A stretch of 64,000 nucleotides of DNA, taken from contig NZ_CP083388.1 in the NCBI RefSeq assembly GCF_020042285.1, positions 2,940,001 through 3,004,000 on the forward strand, given 5' to 3'. Shown here piece by piece: positions 1-9,177 of the stretch. The position numbers and the translations under genes were made by a program. The stretch is from Ferruginibacter albus. Lineage in GTDB: Bacteria; Bacteroidota; Bacteroidia; Chitinophagales; Chitinophagaceae. Below the pieces are notes generated by a model. The model was not told the origin of the DNA, did not search any database, and saw nothing but the letters and a program-made list of their open reading frames with translations. The number at the start of each line of letters is the position of its first letter. Within the stretch, counting starts at the first letter, position 1.

Positions 1-2
1 TT

Positions 3-221
3 AATACCATTTACGCTCATAATATTTTGGGGGAATTAGCAAAAATAGGTGGAGATTCAGATGAATGTATAGCCGTAGAAGTCACTTTTTATAGAGATGT
101 CAAGATAAAAAGACGCATTGTGATTGTCGCACAAGATTCAACATGTTCAAATAAATTAGCCTCACTAATGTTGGAAACTGATTCCACCGATAGATTCATA
201 TTTGGTAAAAGTGAGCAGTAA
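3..221 (+). CDS. C-terminal end of an unknown protein (5' truncated by window)
   Basis: An open frame runs from the first bases of the window to a TAA stop at 219-221. A TTG at 27 could start a 64-residue protein, but the frame stays open upstream to the window edge, so this is more likely the tail of a longer protein. The visible part reads NTIYAHNILGELAKIGG and continues with a short alternating hydrophobic stretch (RRIVIVAQDST). I do not recognise a family. The promoter for the next gene lies about 60 bp downstream, so it is probably not in one operon with aguB. Confidence 0.5.
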   Translation, partial: NTIYAHNILGELAKIGGDSDECIAVEVTFYRDVKIKRRIVIVAQDSTCSNKLASLMLETDSTDRFIFGKSEQ

Positions 222-279
222 ATTTCAAACTGCGTTACTCCCCTAATCCCTCTCTAAAATATAAATTCTTCCAATCATT

Positions 280-287
280 TATCTTTG
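280..287 (+). promoter_or_regulatory. Bacteroidota -7 box (TATCTTTG) for aguB
   Basis: TATCTTTG fits the Bacteroidota -7 consensus TAnnTTTG and lies 17 nt upstream of the aguB ATG, giving a leader of roughly 10 nt. No convincing -33 TTTG is seen at the expected distance. Confidence 0.5.
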
Positions 288-303
288 CACCTTATTTAAA
301 AAT

Positions 304-1179
304 ATGAGCAAAGTAAAAGTAGCCTTGGTACAGGTGAGCTGCGTTGCCGATAAGCAAAGCAATCTTGCCAAAGCCATCGAAAAAATAAAAGAAGCTGCTG
401 CAAAAGGTGCACAAATAGTATGCTTGCAGGAGTTGTTTACTTCGTTGTACTTCTGTGATGTGGAAGATTACGAAAATTTCAAGCTGGCAGAAGCCATCCC
501 CGGTCCATCTACCGAAGCCATCAGCAAAGTAGCTGCCGAACATAATGTAGTAGTGATCGCCTCTTTATTTGAAAAAAGAACACAGGGCATTTACCATAAT
601 ACTACTGCAGTGATAGATGCGGACGGAACCTATGTAGGCAAGTATCGTAAAATGCATATTCCTGATGATCCTGCATTTTATGAGAAATTCTATTTTACTC
701 CCGGCGATTTAGGCTACAAAATATTTAAAACAAAGTTTGCAACATTCGGTGTATTGATATGCTGGGATCAATGGTATCCTGAAGCAGCAAGAATTACATC
801 GTTGATGGGCGCCGAAATATTATTCTACCCTACGGCTATTGGTTGGGCAACATCGCAGGATGAAGCAACCAACAACGAACAATACAATGCATGGCAAACC
901 ATTCAACGCAGTCATGCTGTTGCCAATGGCGTACACGTAGTAAGTGTAAACCGTGTTGGGTTTGAACAGGATGGAGCAATGAAATTCTGGGGGGGCTCCT
1001 TTGTTTCCAATCCTTTTGGAAATTTAATTTACCAGGCATCGCACGATACAGAAGAAACTACTGTTGTTGAAATTGATCTGGCAAAAACAGATAGTTATCG
1101 TACGCACTGGCCGTTCATGCGTGACAGAAGGATCGACTCTTACCAACCCATTACCAAACGTTTTATTGACGAAGATTAA
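304..1179 (+). CDS. aguB: N-carbamoylputrescine amidase
   Basis: Cytoplasmic nitrilase-superfamily amidase that hydrolyses N-carbamoylputrescine to putrescine, CO2 and ammonia, the last step of the agmatine route to polyamines. At 291 aa it is the usual length. The Glu-Lys-Cys triad is visible: E43 in LQELFTS, K116 in YRKMHIP and C153 in LICWDQWYPE; the CWDQWYPE context is typical of this subfamily. The start is an ATG 17 nt after a TAnnTTTG box. The stop is 1 nt before the ATG of agmatine deiminase, so the two enzymes acting in sequence are translated together. I see no arginine decarboxylase in the window; it would have to be elsewhere. Confidence 0.93.
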   Translation: MSKVKVALVQVSCVADKQSNLAKAIEKIKEAAAKGAQIVCLQELFTSLYFCDVEDYENFKLAEAIPGPSTEAISKVAAEHNVVVIASLFEKRTQGIYHNTTAVIDADGTYVGKYRKMHIPDDPAFYEKFYFTPGDLGYKIFKTKFATFGVLICWDQWYPEAARITSLMGAEILFYPTAIGWATSQDEATNNEQYNAWQTIQRSHAVANGVHVVSVNRVGFEQDGAMKFWGGSFVSNPFGNLIYQASHDTEETTVVEIDLAKTDSYRTHWPFMRDRRIDSYQPITKRFIDED

Positions 1180-1180
1180 A

Positions 1181-2215
1181 ATGACTCCAAATTATTTAGG
1201 CTTTCGCTTTCCTGCAGAATTTGAAAAACATGATGCGTGCTGGCTTAGCTGGCCGCATAAAGAAGCATCGTGGCCGGGAAAGATAGAAAAGATATATCCT
1301 TATTATTCGCAGTTTGTAAAAGAGCTTACGCAAAGTGAAATTGTTCGCATCAATGTAAATGATGAAGCAATGAAAAGTTTTGCTGTGGGGCATTTACAAA
1401 AAACTAACGTTGATCTGGATAAAGTTGAATTTTATTTTCATCCTACCAATGATGCCTGGTGCAGGGATCATGGACCTGCATTTCTCATCAATCCAACAAC
1501 AAAGCAAAAAGCAATTGTTGACTGGAATTATAATGCGTGGGGCAACAAATATCCTCCATACGATCTGGATGATGTAATTCCTACATTGATCGGCAAGCAA
1601 TTTAATTTGCAGGTATTCAATCCGGGTATTGTTATGGAAGGAGGTTCGGTAGAGTTCAATGGTAAAGGAACAATACTTACTTCGACCGCCTGTTTATTAA
1701 ATCCTAATCGCAATCCGCAACTTGATCAACAACAGATAGAAAAATACTTGTGCGATTATTACGGCGCTGAACAAGTACTTTGGATAGATGAGGGCATTGT
1801 TGGTGATGATACGGACGGACATATTGATGATACCGTTCGTTTTGTGAATGAAGATACTGTGCTGACTGTTATTGAAGAGAATAAGAACGATGAGAATTAC
1901 GCATTACTTCAACATAATTTAAAACAATTACAACAACTGCGTTTATTAAACGACAAGCAATTGAATATTGTTGAGTTGCCGATGCCGGATGCTGTTGTTT
2001 ATGAAGATCAGCGCCTGCCTGCATCTTACGCTAATTTCTATATTGCCAATCATGCCGTGATCGTTCCGGTATTTAATTGTGCTAAAGATGATAAAGCATT
2101 GCAGATAATACAGGAATGTTTTCCTACAAGAAAAGTGGTTGGTATCAATTCTGTCGATATCATCTGGGGATTGGGAAGCTTTCATTGCATGAGCCAGCAG
2201 GAGCCTTCGGTTTAA
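1181..2215 (+). CDS. aguA: Agmatine deiminase
   Basis: Converts agmatine to N-carbamoylputrescine plus ammonia, feeding directly into AguB encoded upstream. Peptidyl-arginine-deiminase (PAD_porph) fold, 344 aa, the normal length. Visible motifs: NDAWCRDHGP around residues 89-98, MEGGSVEFNGKG with the substrate-binding acidic residue, TDGHIDDTVRF carrying the catalytic His, and GLGSFHCMSQQ near the C terminus with nucleophile C336. The frame is open further upstream inside aguB, but the ATG at 1181 directly follows the aguB stop and begins the conserved MTPNYLGFRFPAEF sequence, so I chose it. Confidence 0.93.
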   Translation: MTPNYLGFRFPAEFEKHDACWLSWPHKEASWPGKIEKIYPYYSQFVKELTQSEIVRINVNDEAMKSFAVGHLQKTNVDLDKVEFYFHPTNDAWCRDHGPAFLINPTTKQKAIVDWNYNAWGNKYPPYDLDDVIPTLIGKQFNLQVFNPGIVMEGGSVEFNGKGTILTSTACLLNPNRNPQLDQQQIEKYLCDYYGAEQVLWIDEGIVGDDTDGHIDDTVRFVNEDTVLTVIEENKNDENYALLQHNLKQLQQLRLLNDKQLNIVELPMPDAVVYEDQRLPASYANFYIANHAVIVPVFNCAKDDKALQIIQECFPTRKVVGINSVDIIWGLGSFHCMSQQEPSV

Positions 2216-2271
2216 GGATTATTAACGATTGTTTTTAATCAGCATCCATTAGTTATTGTTATTTTTATTGC

Positions 2272-3231
2272 ATGATACAAGTGCGAAAAACAATAATTGC
2301 TATTCTCTTCATTGCTGTTTCTTCTTCTGCCCGATCTCAGGGGTACAAACAAGTAGATGATTATGTAAAAAAGCTAGGCTCGTTAGATTCCATGAACATG
2401 GGAACGATTGCCAATCTGCTCACTAAAAATTTTCCTGATAAAATAAATAAAACAAGAGCCATCTTTGATTGGATCGCTTTTAATATCAGCTATGATTGTA
2501 AAGCCGCCCGTAATAGTGATAACAGTAAAACTGGCAGCGAAGAAATATTAAAAACCCGTATGGCTACAGCGTTTGGCTATGCAGCCCTCTTCCAGGATAT
2601 GTGTAGTGTTGCTGGCATCCGTTGTTTAACGGTGGATGGTTATTCCAAAACTACTACAACAGAAGATGATGAATTGCCGGAAGGTTTTAATCACTCGTGG
2701 AATGTGGTTCAATTAGGACAAAGTCCCAGTGAATGGTATTATGTTGATCCAACCTGGGGAAGTGGTTATACGGATAACGATGTAAAGGTTTTTACCAGGT
2801 CTTTTAATGATAAATATTTCTTTACAGATAATGCTATTTTCAATGCAACGCATTTTCCTGATAATACAGCGTGGCTATTAGGCGGTGCTCGTGGAGGTCA
2901 GAATAAAAAAACCTTTTTTTCAATGCCCGGCATAAAACCACAAGCTATTGAATTTGGAATTACAGGTGTTAAACCGGCACAATCTCATATTAAAGCCAAG
3001 GTGGGTAAGCCGGTGCAGTTTAGTATTGATGTAAGCAATAAAGATGCGATCGGTATTGTATCTCTTGCAATGGGCGATGCTAAGAAAAGAAAAACAAAAC
3101 AGGTAGATTATTCTACTGCGGGCAGCAGCATTGTATTTAGCTATAAGTTCCAGGAGGCAGATGAATTTCCTGTTAGCGTATTGTTCAATGGCAAAGAAGT
3201 AATAGTGTTTTGGGTAGTAGTGGAAGAATAG
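2272..3231 (+). CDS. Secreted transglutaminase-like protein lacking the catalytic cysteine
   Basis: 319 aa with an N-terminal signal peptide (hydrophobic residues 6-20, cleavage near RSQG). The middle (about 40-165) has the transglutaminase/protease-like core: the His region FNHSWNVV (H141) and Asp region YYVDPTWG (D159) are intact. The segment that normally holds the nucleophile as GxCxGYAALF reads MATAFGYAALF, so the cysteine position is A100. The rest of the motif is so well kept that this looks like a real substitution, and the protein is probably a non-catalytic binding module. The C-terminal 120 residues are a beta-rich domain. Monocistronic, ended by a strong bidirectional terminator. 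Confidence 0.75.
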   Translation: MIQVRKTIIAILFIAVSSSARSQGYKQVDDYVKKLGSLDSMNMGTIANLLTKNFPDKINKTRAIFDWIAFNISYDCKAARNSDNSKTGSEEILKTRMATAFGYAALFQDMCSVAGIRCLTVDGYSKTTTTEDDELPEGFNHSWNVVQLGQSPSEWYYVDPTWGSGYTDNDVKVFTRSFNDKYFFTDNAIFNATHFPDNTAWLLGGARGGQNKKTFFSMPGIKPQAIEFGITGVKPAQSHIKAKVGKPVQFSIDVSNKDAIGIVSLAMGDAKKRKTKQVDYSTAGSSIVFSYKFQEADEFPVSVLFNGKEVIVFWVVVEE

Positions 3232-3247
3232 TTTTATTATATGAAAT

Positions 3248-3286
3248 AAAAGAAGAAGGAGACTCATAAAGTCTCCTTCTTCTTTT
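3248..3286. terminator. Bidirectional intrinsic terminator
   Basis: A perfect 16-bp inverted repeat (arms 3248-3263 and 3271-3286, 7-nt loop) whose ends are A4 and T4 runs. It lies between the convergent transglutaminase-like and DUF4382 genes and can serve both strands. Confidence 0.9.
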
Positions 3287-3304
3287 ATAAAACTGAAAGA
3301 TGTT

Positions 3305-4204
3305 TTATTTATGTAGTTTAATATTACCTAATGCTACGTTTCCACCTGCCGTTACGTTTACATTAGTGATGGTTGTATCTGAATAACCATTAGAAGAATT
3401 GATAAATACAGAATAGCTTCCTGCGGTTAACCCTCTAACCTTAAATTCGCCACCGGGATTAGGTAAAGCATAAGCTGTATCCGTGCTGTTTGATATGGTG
3501 ATCACAGGAAATGCATCTTTAACCGGGGTAACTCTACCATTGATACTTCCGGTAGTTTTAATAGTGAATACTTTTATGAACGGACTAAGGAAGAACTCAT
3601 TATTACGTACTACTACAATTGAACGTTGCACATCAAAATCCAACCATAGTCTTACATGTTTTGGCTTAAATTCATCCCATTCATCTCCTCTTAAATTAAC
3701 CACTATAAAACTTGGTTGATTGGTTGGAAGATTTAATGGATAAGTAACTCCATCTTTTACCAATGAATTATTAGTTCCCAATTCAATTTTGATCTTTACG
3801 ATCTTTCCATCGGGTAGATTACCGCCGGCTAATAAGGTGTCCGTACCGTTCCTTAAACTTAACAGGTCATAAACGCCGGGTGTAATATTTAATGTATCCC
3901 AAACCGGACAATGATCATCAGAACCATTATTGTGATCGTCGTTTCCATGATGATCATCGTCTCCCCAACCCCATCCGTTATCATGTTTACAAGTATCTAC
4001 TAATACCTGTACCGAGCGAATGTCTATCATTACATTATCAAAAAAGCCCGGGGCATCGGTCATGTAAATAGAAGCATTTTGTGTTCCGGGAGTTAAGCTT
4101 TCACTCAAGGAGGCATCTTTTGAGCAGGAAAAAAATATGAGAACGAGGGATAATACAATGGCGAGCAAGCTCGCAACTTTGGCTGTCTTTTTCATATTCT
4201 GCAT
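3305..4204 (-). CDS. DUF4382-type lipoprotein with Cys-bracketed Asp/His-rich insert
   Basis: 299-residue predicted lipoprotein: Lys-rich start, hydrophobic helix 10-25, lipobox ending at C27 (IFFSCSK). Residues about 41-215 resemble the DUF4382 domain found in Bacteroidota lipoproteins (ASIYMTDAPGFFDNVMIDI..., then GVYDLLSLRNG). A C-terminal carboxypeptidase-regulatory-like beta domain (about 216-297, GSINGRVTPVKDAFP) follows. Between C72 and C99 lies an insert dense in Asp, His, Asn and Gly (for example DDDHHGNDDHNNG), which looks like an exposed metal-binding loop closed by a disulfide. Start could be M1 or M4; M4 (MKK) gives a more usual signal. No operon partner. Function unknown. Confidence 0.7.
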   Translation of the reverse strand: MQNMKKTAKVASLLAIVLSLVLIFFSCSKDASLSESLTPGTQNASIYMTDAPGFFDNVMIDIRSVQVLVDTCKHDNGWGWGDDDHHGNDDHNNGSDDHCPVWDTLNITPGVYDLLSLRNGTDTLLAGGNLPDGKIVKIKIELGTNNSLVKDGVTYPLNLPTNQPSFIVVNLRGDEWDEFKPKHVRLWLDFDVQRSIVVVRNNEFFLSPFIKVFTIKTTGSINGRVTPVKDAFPVITISNSTDTAYALPNPGGEFKVRGLTAGSYSVFINSSNGYSDTTITNVNVTAGGNVALGNIKLHK

Positions 4205-4492
4205 TTTTAAGTTTATAATAGAAAACAGCTAGTTTTGGAAACAAAGAAAAAAGATTCAAATAGTATGCCTTTAATTAATTGCCATTAGTGTCTCTAACAT
4301 TTTTTTAAGGCAATAGCAACCAGAACGTGTTGTTGAATAATGATACACCGTAAAAAGGGAGTGACACAACAATGTTTAATAGTAGTATTACAGCCAGGTA
4401 CATAAAAAAGCAAAACCTAATAATTGTTTTGCATAATGTGAAGCAATATTTTTATTTACTATTCTTTAACTTTTTTGAAAGGGAAACAAATA
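4205..4492. other. Intergenic region with one copy of the dispersed GTGACACAAC repeat
   Basis: 288 bp between two minus-strand genes. It holds a copy of the dispersed repeat (4359-4374) and a small hairpin with arms GCAAAAC/GTTTTGC at 4410-4432. No convincing gene; the 90-aa reading frame that begins here on the plus strand runs antisense into the thioredoxin-like gene. Confidence 0.5.
4359..4374 (+). repeat. Dispersed intergenic repeat, copy A
   Basis: GAGTGACACAACAATG, sharing GTGACACAAC with copies at 22014, 29815, 38469 and 56779. It is followed by TTTAATAGTAGTATTACAG, which resembles the tail of copy E and, in the other order, the body of copies B and C. Confidence 0.6.
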
Positions 4493-4521
4493 AAAAACCT
4501 CAACGGATTGTTGAGGTTTTT
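4493..4521 (-). terminator. Intrinsic terminator for the DsbA-like gene
   Basis: Perfect 12-bp inverted repeat (4493-4504 and 4510-4521, loop GGATT) with A/T runs at the arms, 17 bp beyond the stop of the minus-strand gene. Confidence 0.8.
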
Positions 4522-4538
4522 ACATATTGTGAGATATT

Positions 4539-5117
4539 TTATGCTCTTTGTTTAGCAGCTTTTGAAGCCGGTTTCTTTTTAGTTTTTTTCAAGGCATCTT
4601 TTAACGCTTTGCTTAAACCATCAAAAGTTGGCTTGCCTACATAGCGTTCACCGTTAATAAAGAATGTTGGAACATCTTTTACTCCACGATCCAAGCCTTC
4701 ACGCAGATCGCCTTGTACCTGCCAGCCATACGTTGCATTCACCAGATCATCCAGGAAATGCTTATTAACAACACCTGCTTCTTTTGAATATAGTTTTAAA
4801 CTGGTAGTTCCCAAATTGCGGCGATTGGCGAAAAGTATATTGTGCATTTCCCAAAACTTACCTTGTTGCGCTGTAGCTACAGCTGCTTCACCTGCTTTTA
4901 AACTGCGTTGATGAATAGTAGTTAATGGAAAATGGCGGAAATTGAAACGGATATCTCCGTCAAAGTCTTCCAGTAATTGTTTTACCACTTCGTTTGCTTT
5001 AGCACACGCTTCACTTTCGTATTCGCCAAATTCTTCTAAAGTAACTGTCGCTTTTGGATTGCCCACAAATACATTTCTAGGCTCGATTATCTCTACTGTT
5101 TCTTTCTTAAATGCCAT
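4539..5117 (-). CDS. Cytoplasmic DsbA/thioredoxin-fold protein with SxxC active site
   Basis: 192 aa of the Thioredoxin_4/DsbA-like type: beta strand and active-site loop at 24-40 (VTLEEFGEYESEACAKA), helical insertion with FRHFPLTTIHQRSLKAGEAA, and the cis-proline motif VKDVPTFFING around residue 150. The family signature CxxC is S35-E-A-C38 here, so the usual N-terminal nucleophile is missing and only the second Cys remains. No signal peptide is seen, so it should act in the cytoplasm. The last 20 residues are Lys/Ala-rich (KKTKKKPASKAAK), possibly a nucleic-acid or membrane-surface tail. It may bind or reduce glutathionylated substrates by a monothiol mechanism (inference). Monocistronic. 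Confidence 0.75.
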   Translation of the reverse strand: MAFKKETVEIIEPRNVFVGNPKATVTLEEFGEYESEACAKANEVVKQLLEDFDGDIRFNFRHFPLTTIHQRSLKAGEAAVATAQQGKFWEMHNILFANRRNLGTTSLKLYSKEAGVVNKHFLDDLVNATYGWQVQGDLREGLDRGVKDVPTFFINGERYVGKPTFDGLSKALKDALKKTKKKPASKAAKQRA

Positions 5118-5347
5118 AATTGTTCGTTTTAGTTTTATCTGATACTCCCTGAAAAATCAGGGCTATATTGTTTCAATTCAGCATGCATGTTAATGGGAAA
5201 AGTACCGTCTTAAAACTCTGTCAGAAGTAATAACAAGTTGCCGAAGGTAATTGTTTTGCCAATACACAACTGTACCGATAATGTAATTTTTTGCTGATTA
5301 ACTATAAATTAACTGATAATCAACGTTTTATTTTTGAAAAAACTACT

Positions 5348-7990
5348 TTATTTTACCTTTTCCCGTTGCTTTTTTGGCTCTTTTTCGGTGTGAGCAGCCT
5401 CATTTCTGAAAACTACTGTACCGTCAAATACATCCACCAAAACAGGTTTTGTTTTATCGATACTACCGCCCAAAATGCGCTTACTTAATTGATTTACGAT
5501 CTCTTTTTGGATCAACCTTTTTAAAGGACGGGCACCAAACTGAGGGTCGTAGCCATTTTCTGCCAGGTAATCGAGCGCATATTCGCTGAACTCTAACTGG
5601 ATGCCATTTTGTGCTACCAGTTTTTTCAAATTATCCAATTGTATGCTGATAATACCTTTTATTTCTTTTCTCATTAAAGGCTGGAATAATATGGTTTCAT
5701 CGATCCTGTTTAAAAATTCCGGACGAATGGTTTGACGTAATAAGTTTAAAACTTCTGCCTTTGTACTTTCTACGATCTCATCTTTATTTTCATCTGAAAC
5801 CTTTTCAAAATTATCCTGGATAATAGTGCTGCCAAGGTTGCTTGTCATGATGATGATAGTGTTTTTGAAATTCACAACGCGACCTTTATTATCGGTCAAG
5901 CGACCATCGTCCAACACTTGTAACAATACATTAAATACATCCGGATGCGCTTTTTCAATTTCATCCAACAATACTACAGAATAAGGCTTTCTTCTAACCG
6001 CTTCGGTCAGTTGTCCACCTTCATCATAACCAACATAGCCGGGAGGTGCACCTACCAAACGACTTACCGAATGTTTTTCCTGGTATTCGCTCATATCGAT
6101 ACGGGTTATCATGCCCTCATCATCAAACAAATAATCAGCCAATGCTTTTGCCAATTCTGTTTTACCAACACCGGTTGTACCTAAGAAAATAAATGAGCCT
6201 ATCGGTTTTTTAGGATCTTGCAAACCTGCCCTGCTCCTACGTATCGCATCACTTACCGCTTCAATAGCTTCCTCCTGCCCAACTACCCTTTTATGTAATT
6301 CATCTTCCAGGTTCAATAATTTTTCGCGTTCGCTTTGCAGCATTTTTGTAACAGGAATGCCGGTTGATTTTGCTACATTTTCAGCAATATCTTCCGCATC
6401 TACTTCTTCTTTCAATAAGCGCTTTTCACTTATTTCATCTAATTGCAGCATTTGTTCTGCAATGATCTTTTCCTGTTCCTGCACTTTACCATAACGTATT
6501 TCAGCAACTCTTCCATAATCACCTTCTCGTTCTGCTTTTTCGGCATCTAATTTCAATTGCTCCACATTTGCTTTAGCAGATTGAATTTTTTCAACGATCT
6601 CTTTTTCCTGTTTCCACTTAGCTTTAAACGTATCTCGTTCAACAGAAAGATTGGATATATCAGTATTCAATTCTTTCAGCTTTACTTCATCATTTTCTCT
6701 TTTGATAGCTTCTCTTTCTATTTCCAGTTGACGGATCTGTCTTTCGAGCTTGTCTAGTTCTTCCGGCATAGAATTCATTTCCAATCTTAACCTTGCTGCA
6801 CTTTCATCAATTAAGTCGATGGCTTTATCCGGTAAAAAACGATCAGTTATATAACGATGTGATAATTCAACCGCAGCAATAATTGCTTCATCTTTTATAC
6901 GTACGTGGTGGTAGGTTTCATAACGATCTTTTAATCCACGCAAAATGGAAATTGCATCATCAACAGTAGGTTCATCGATCATTACTTTCTGGAAGCGACG
7001 TTCTAATGCCTTATCTTTTTCAAAGAATTTTTGATACTCATTTAATGTGGTGGCGCCAATTGCTCTTAATTCACCACGAGCAAGGGCAGGTTTTAAAATA
7101 TTAGCTGCATCCATAGCTCCATCACCGCCGCCTGCACCCACCAACGTATGTATCTCATCTATAAATAACACTATTTCGCCTTCGCTGGTAGTAACTTCTT
7201 TAATAACTGATTTTAAACGTTCTTCAAACTCACCTTTATACTTTGCGCCGGCAATTAACTGCCCCATATCCAATGCATAAATGATCTTTGATTTTAAGTT
7301 TTCGGGAACATCGCCATTTACAATACGCATTGCCAAACCTTCGGCAATAGCAGTTTTACCAACGCCGGGTTCACCTACTAAAATGGGGTTGTTTTTTGAA
7401 CGACGGGAAAGTATGTGCAAGGTCCTACGGATCTCTTCATCACGACCAATAACCGGGTCTAATTTTCCTGTACGTGCCATTTCATTCAGGTTCTTTGCAT
7501 ATTTATTCAATGAATTGAATTGTGTTTCCTGTGTTTGGGAAGATACAGTTGAGCCTTTACGCAGATCTTTTACAGCCGCGATCAAACCCTTTTCTGTTAA
7601 ACCTGCATCTTTTAATATCTTGGCTGTATTGTCGTTGCCTTGCAGAATAGCCAGCAATAAATGTTCAACGCTTACAAACTCATCATTAAATGTTTTTAAT
7701 AAAGAGCCTGCTTTTAAAATAACATTGTTGCCATCCCTACTGATAGATTGTGCGGGTTCGCCTGCCTGAACAGGAGGAAGTTTTTGAATACTTTCATCCA
7801 ATTTGCTTTCAACAAAGTTCACATTCACATTGTTTTTCTTTAATAGAAATTCAATCGGCGAATCTTCGTCGCTCAACAATGCTTTTAGCAAGTGTTCCGT
7901 TTCTATATTAGGATTCCGTTGGTTAAACGCCAATTGCTGCGCTTTTGCAATGGTTTCCTGTGCTTTTATTGTGAAATTATTTAGATTCAT
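5348..7990 (-). CDS. clpB: ATP-dependent disaggregase ClpB
   Basis: AAA+ chaperone that, with DnaK, resolubilises aggregated proteins after stress. 880 aa, close to the usual 860. Order: Clp N-terminal repeat domain (1-145), NBD1 with Walker A GEPGVGKT at 206-213 and Walker B FIDEIHT, a long charged coiled-coil M domain (about 400-525) that separates ClpB from ClpA/ClpC, NBD2 with GTTGVGKTE and LLDEIEKAH, and the C-terminal D2-small domain. The C terminus has an extra charged tail ([12 protein letters not shown]). The frame opens 30 nt further upstream, but [14 protein letters not shown] is the conserved start. Divergently transcribed from the serine hydrolase. Confidence 0.96.
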   Translation of the reverse strand: MNLNNFTIKAQETIAKAQQLAFNQRNPNIETEHLLKALLSDEDSPIEFLLKKNNVNVNFVESKLDESIQKLPPVQAGEPAQSISRDGNNVILKAGSLLKTFNDEFVSVEHLLLAILQGNDNTAKILKDAGLTEKGLIAAVKDLRKGSTVSSQTQETQFNSLNKYAKNLNEMARTGKLDPVIGRDEEIRRTLHILSRRSKNNPILVGEPGVGKTAIAEGLAMRIVNGDVPENLKSKIIYALDMGQLIAGAKYKGEFEERLKSVIKEVTTSEGEIVLFIDEIHTLVGAGGGDGAMDAANILKPALARGELRAIGATTLNEYQKFFEKDKALERRFQKVMIDEPTVDDAISILRGLKDRYETYHHVRIKDEAIIAAVELSHRYITDRFLPDKAIDLIDESAARLRLEMNSMPEELDKLERQIRQLEIEREAIKRENDEVKLKELNTDISNLSVERDTFKAKWKQEKEIVEKIQSAKANVEQLKLDAEKAEREGDYGRVAEIRYGKVQEQEKIIAEQMLQLDEISEKRLLKEEVDAEDIAENVAKSTGIPVTKMLQSEREKLLNLEDELHKRVVGQEEAIEAVSDAIRRSRAGLQDPKKPIGSFIFLGTTGVGKTELAKALADYLFDDEGMITRIDMSEYQEKHSVSRLVGAPPGYVGYDEGGQLTEAVRRKPYSVVLLDEIEKAHPDVFNVLLQVLDDGRLTDNKGRVVNFKNTIIIMTSNLGSTIIQDNFEKVSDENKDEIVESTKAEVLNLLRQTIRPEFLNRIDETILFQPLMRKEIKGIISIQLDNLKKLVAQNGIQLEFSEYALDYLAENGYDPQFGARPLKRLIQKEIVNQLSKRILGGSIDKTKPVLVDVFDGTVVFRNEAAHTEKEPKKQREKVK

Positions 7991-8060
7991 ATATTTAATA
8001 TTGCTTTTAAGTTTAAACATTCAAAGCAAAGAATAATCCAAACGTTTTTGTTACGCAATT

Positions 8061-9176
8061 ATGTCTTATAATTTTAATATAACCTGTCGCAAATGCAGCC
8101 TGATTGTAGTTTTCATGTTATTATTACAGGTTTCTTTTGCCCAATATAATTTTAGCAAAGTTGATGCCTGGCTCGGCCAAAATGTAAAGGAATTAGGTGG
8201 CAGAGCTGTTATTGTTGTTTATAAGGATGGAAAGGTTGTGTATGACAATGCAGCTAATAACCTTGGCTGGCGGCAAAAAATGGTAGGCAAATTTTTAGCA
8301 AAAAGACAGGGAAGACCGGCAACCGATGAGGCACTTAAATTTTCTGACACCAGTAAAGCTCCGATCGCCAGTTGTAGCAAATGGTTAAGCGCTGCATTGG
8401 TAATGAGTTTTGTAGATGAAGGCAAATTGAATTTAGAAGATACGATCGGCAAATATTTACCGGTGATGAATAAATATGGTAAGGGCGGCATTAAAGTAAA
8501 ATATTGCTTAAGTCATTTAACCGGAATTAAGTCAGGCTCTTTAAAAGAAAGCAGGGATCTGATCAATAATGCAGCTTCGATGGAAGAGGCAATCAACAAT
8601 ATAGCCAGGGCATCAATGGATGGTGAACCGGGAAAAACATTTCATTACAGTAGCGCCGGCCTACAAATTGCAGCAGCGATCATTGAAAAGATCGGTGCCA
8701 AAGATTTTAATACTCTATTTAAAGAAAGAATCGCTAAACCTTGCAAAATGTTGAATACTGATTTTGGCGATGGTAAAGTTCCTTTAGCTGCGGGAAGTGC
8801 TTTAAGCACTCCATTAGATTATTTGAATTTTTTAGAAATGATCTTGAACAATGGTATCTTTAATGGCAAGCAGGTTTTAAGTAAAGAGTCGATTGCAGCC
8901 ATGCAAATAAACAGAATTTCACAGGATGTTGTTATTGCATATACTCCCCCGGGAGCTGAAGATTGGGGGTATGGCTATGGGGAATGGACAATGGATGCTA
9001 CATATAATACGATCTCAAACGCAGTAAGTAGTCCGGGATTATTTGGAAGTTTTCCATGGGTAGATAAACAGAAAAATTATGCTGCTTTTTTGTTTACGGT
9101 CAACATCAATTATAAAGGAAGAAAAGAAAAATACACAGAGTTAAAAGGATTGGTAGATGAAGTATTTTCTCAATAA
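8061..9176 (+). CDS. Secreted serine hydrolase of the class C beta-lactamase/PBP4* family
   Basis: 371 aa. A signal peptide ends near FAQ (residue 28). The beta-lactamase fold is supported by the SxxK motif S104-C-S-K107 (PIASCSKWLS), followed by the helix ALVMSFVDEGKLNLEDTIGKYLP and SHLTGIKSG, both characteristic of Beta-lactamase (PF00144) esterases and peptidases. The usual YxN motif reads HYSSAG (Y196, with Ser for Asn). Likely an esterase or D-Ala-D-Ala-type peptidase of the periplasm rather than an antibiotic resistance enzyme; substrate unknown. Monocistronic and convergent with the downstream DUF3857 gene, with only 1 nt between stops. Confidence 0.8.
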   Translation: MSYNFNITCRKCSLIVVFMLLLQVSFAQYNFSKVDAWLGQNVKELGGRAVIVVYKDGKVVYDNAANNLGWRQKMVGKFLAKRQGRPATDEALKFSDTSKAPIASCSKWLSAALVMSFVDEGKLNLEDTIGKYLPVMNKYGKGGIKVKYCLSHLTGIKSGSLKESRDLINNAASMEEAINNIARASMDGEPGKTFHYSSAGLQIAAAIIEKIGAKDFNTLFKERIAKPCKMLNTDFGDGKVPLAAGSALSTPLDYLNFLEMILNNGIFNGKQVLSKESIAAMQINRISQDVVIAYTPPGAEDWGYGYGEWTMDATYNTISNAVSSPGLFGSFPWVDKQKNYAAFLFTVNINYKGRKEKYTELKGLVDEVFSQ

Positions 9177-9177
9177 C

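Noticed and set aside
4372..4644. 90-aa plus-strand frame
   Set aside because: Mostly antisense to the DsbA-like gene and low-complexity Phe/Leu; a shadow.
8061..9176. Antibiotic-resistance beta-lactamase
   Set aside because: Has SxxK but not the full class C motif set (YSN reads YSS); fits general serine esterase/peptidase better.
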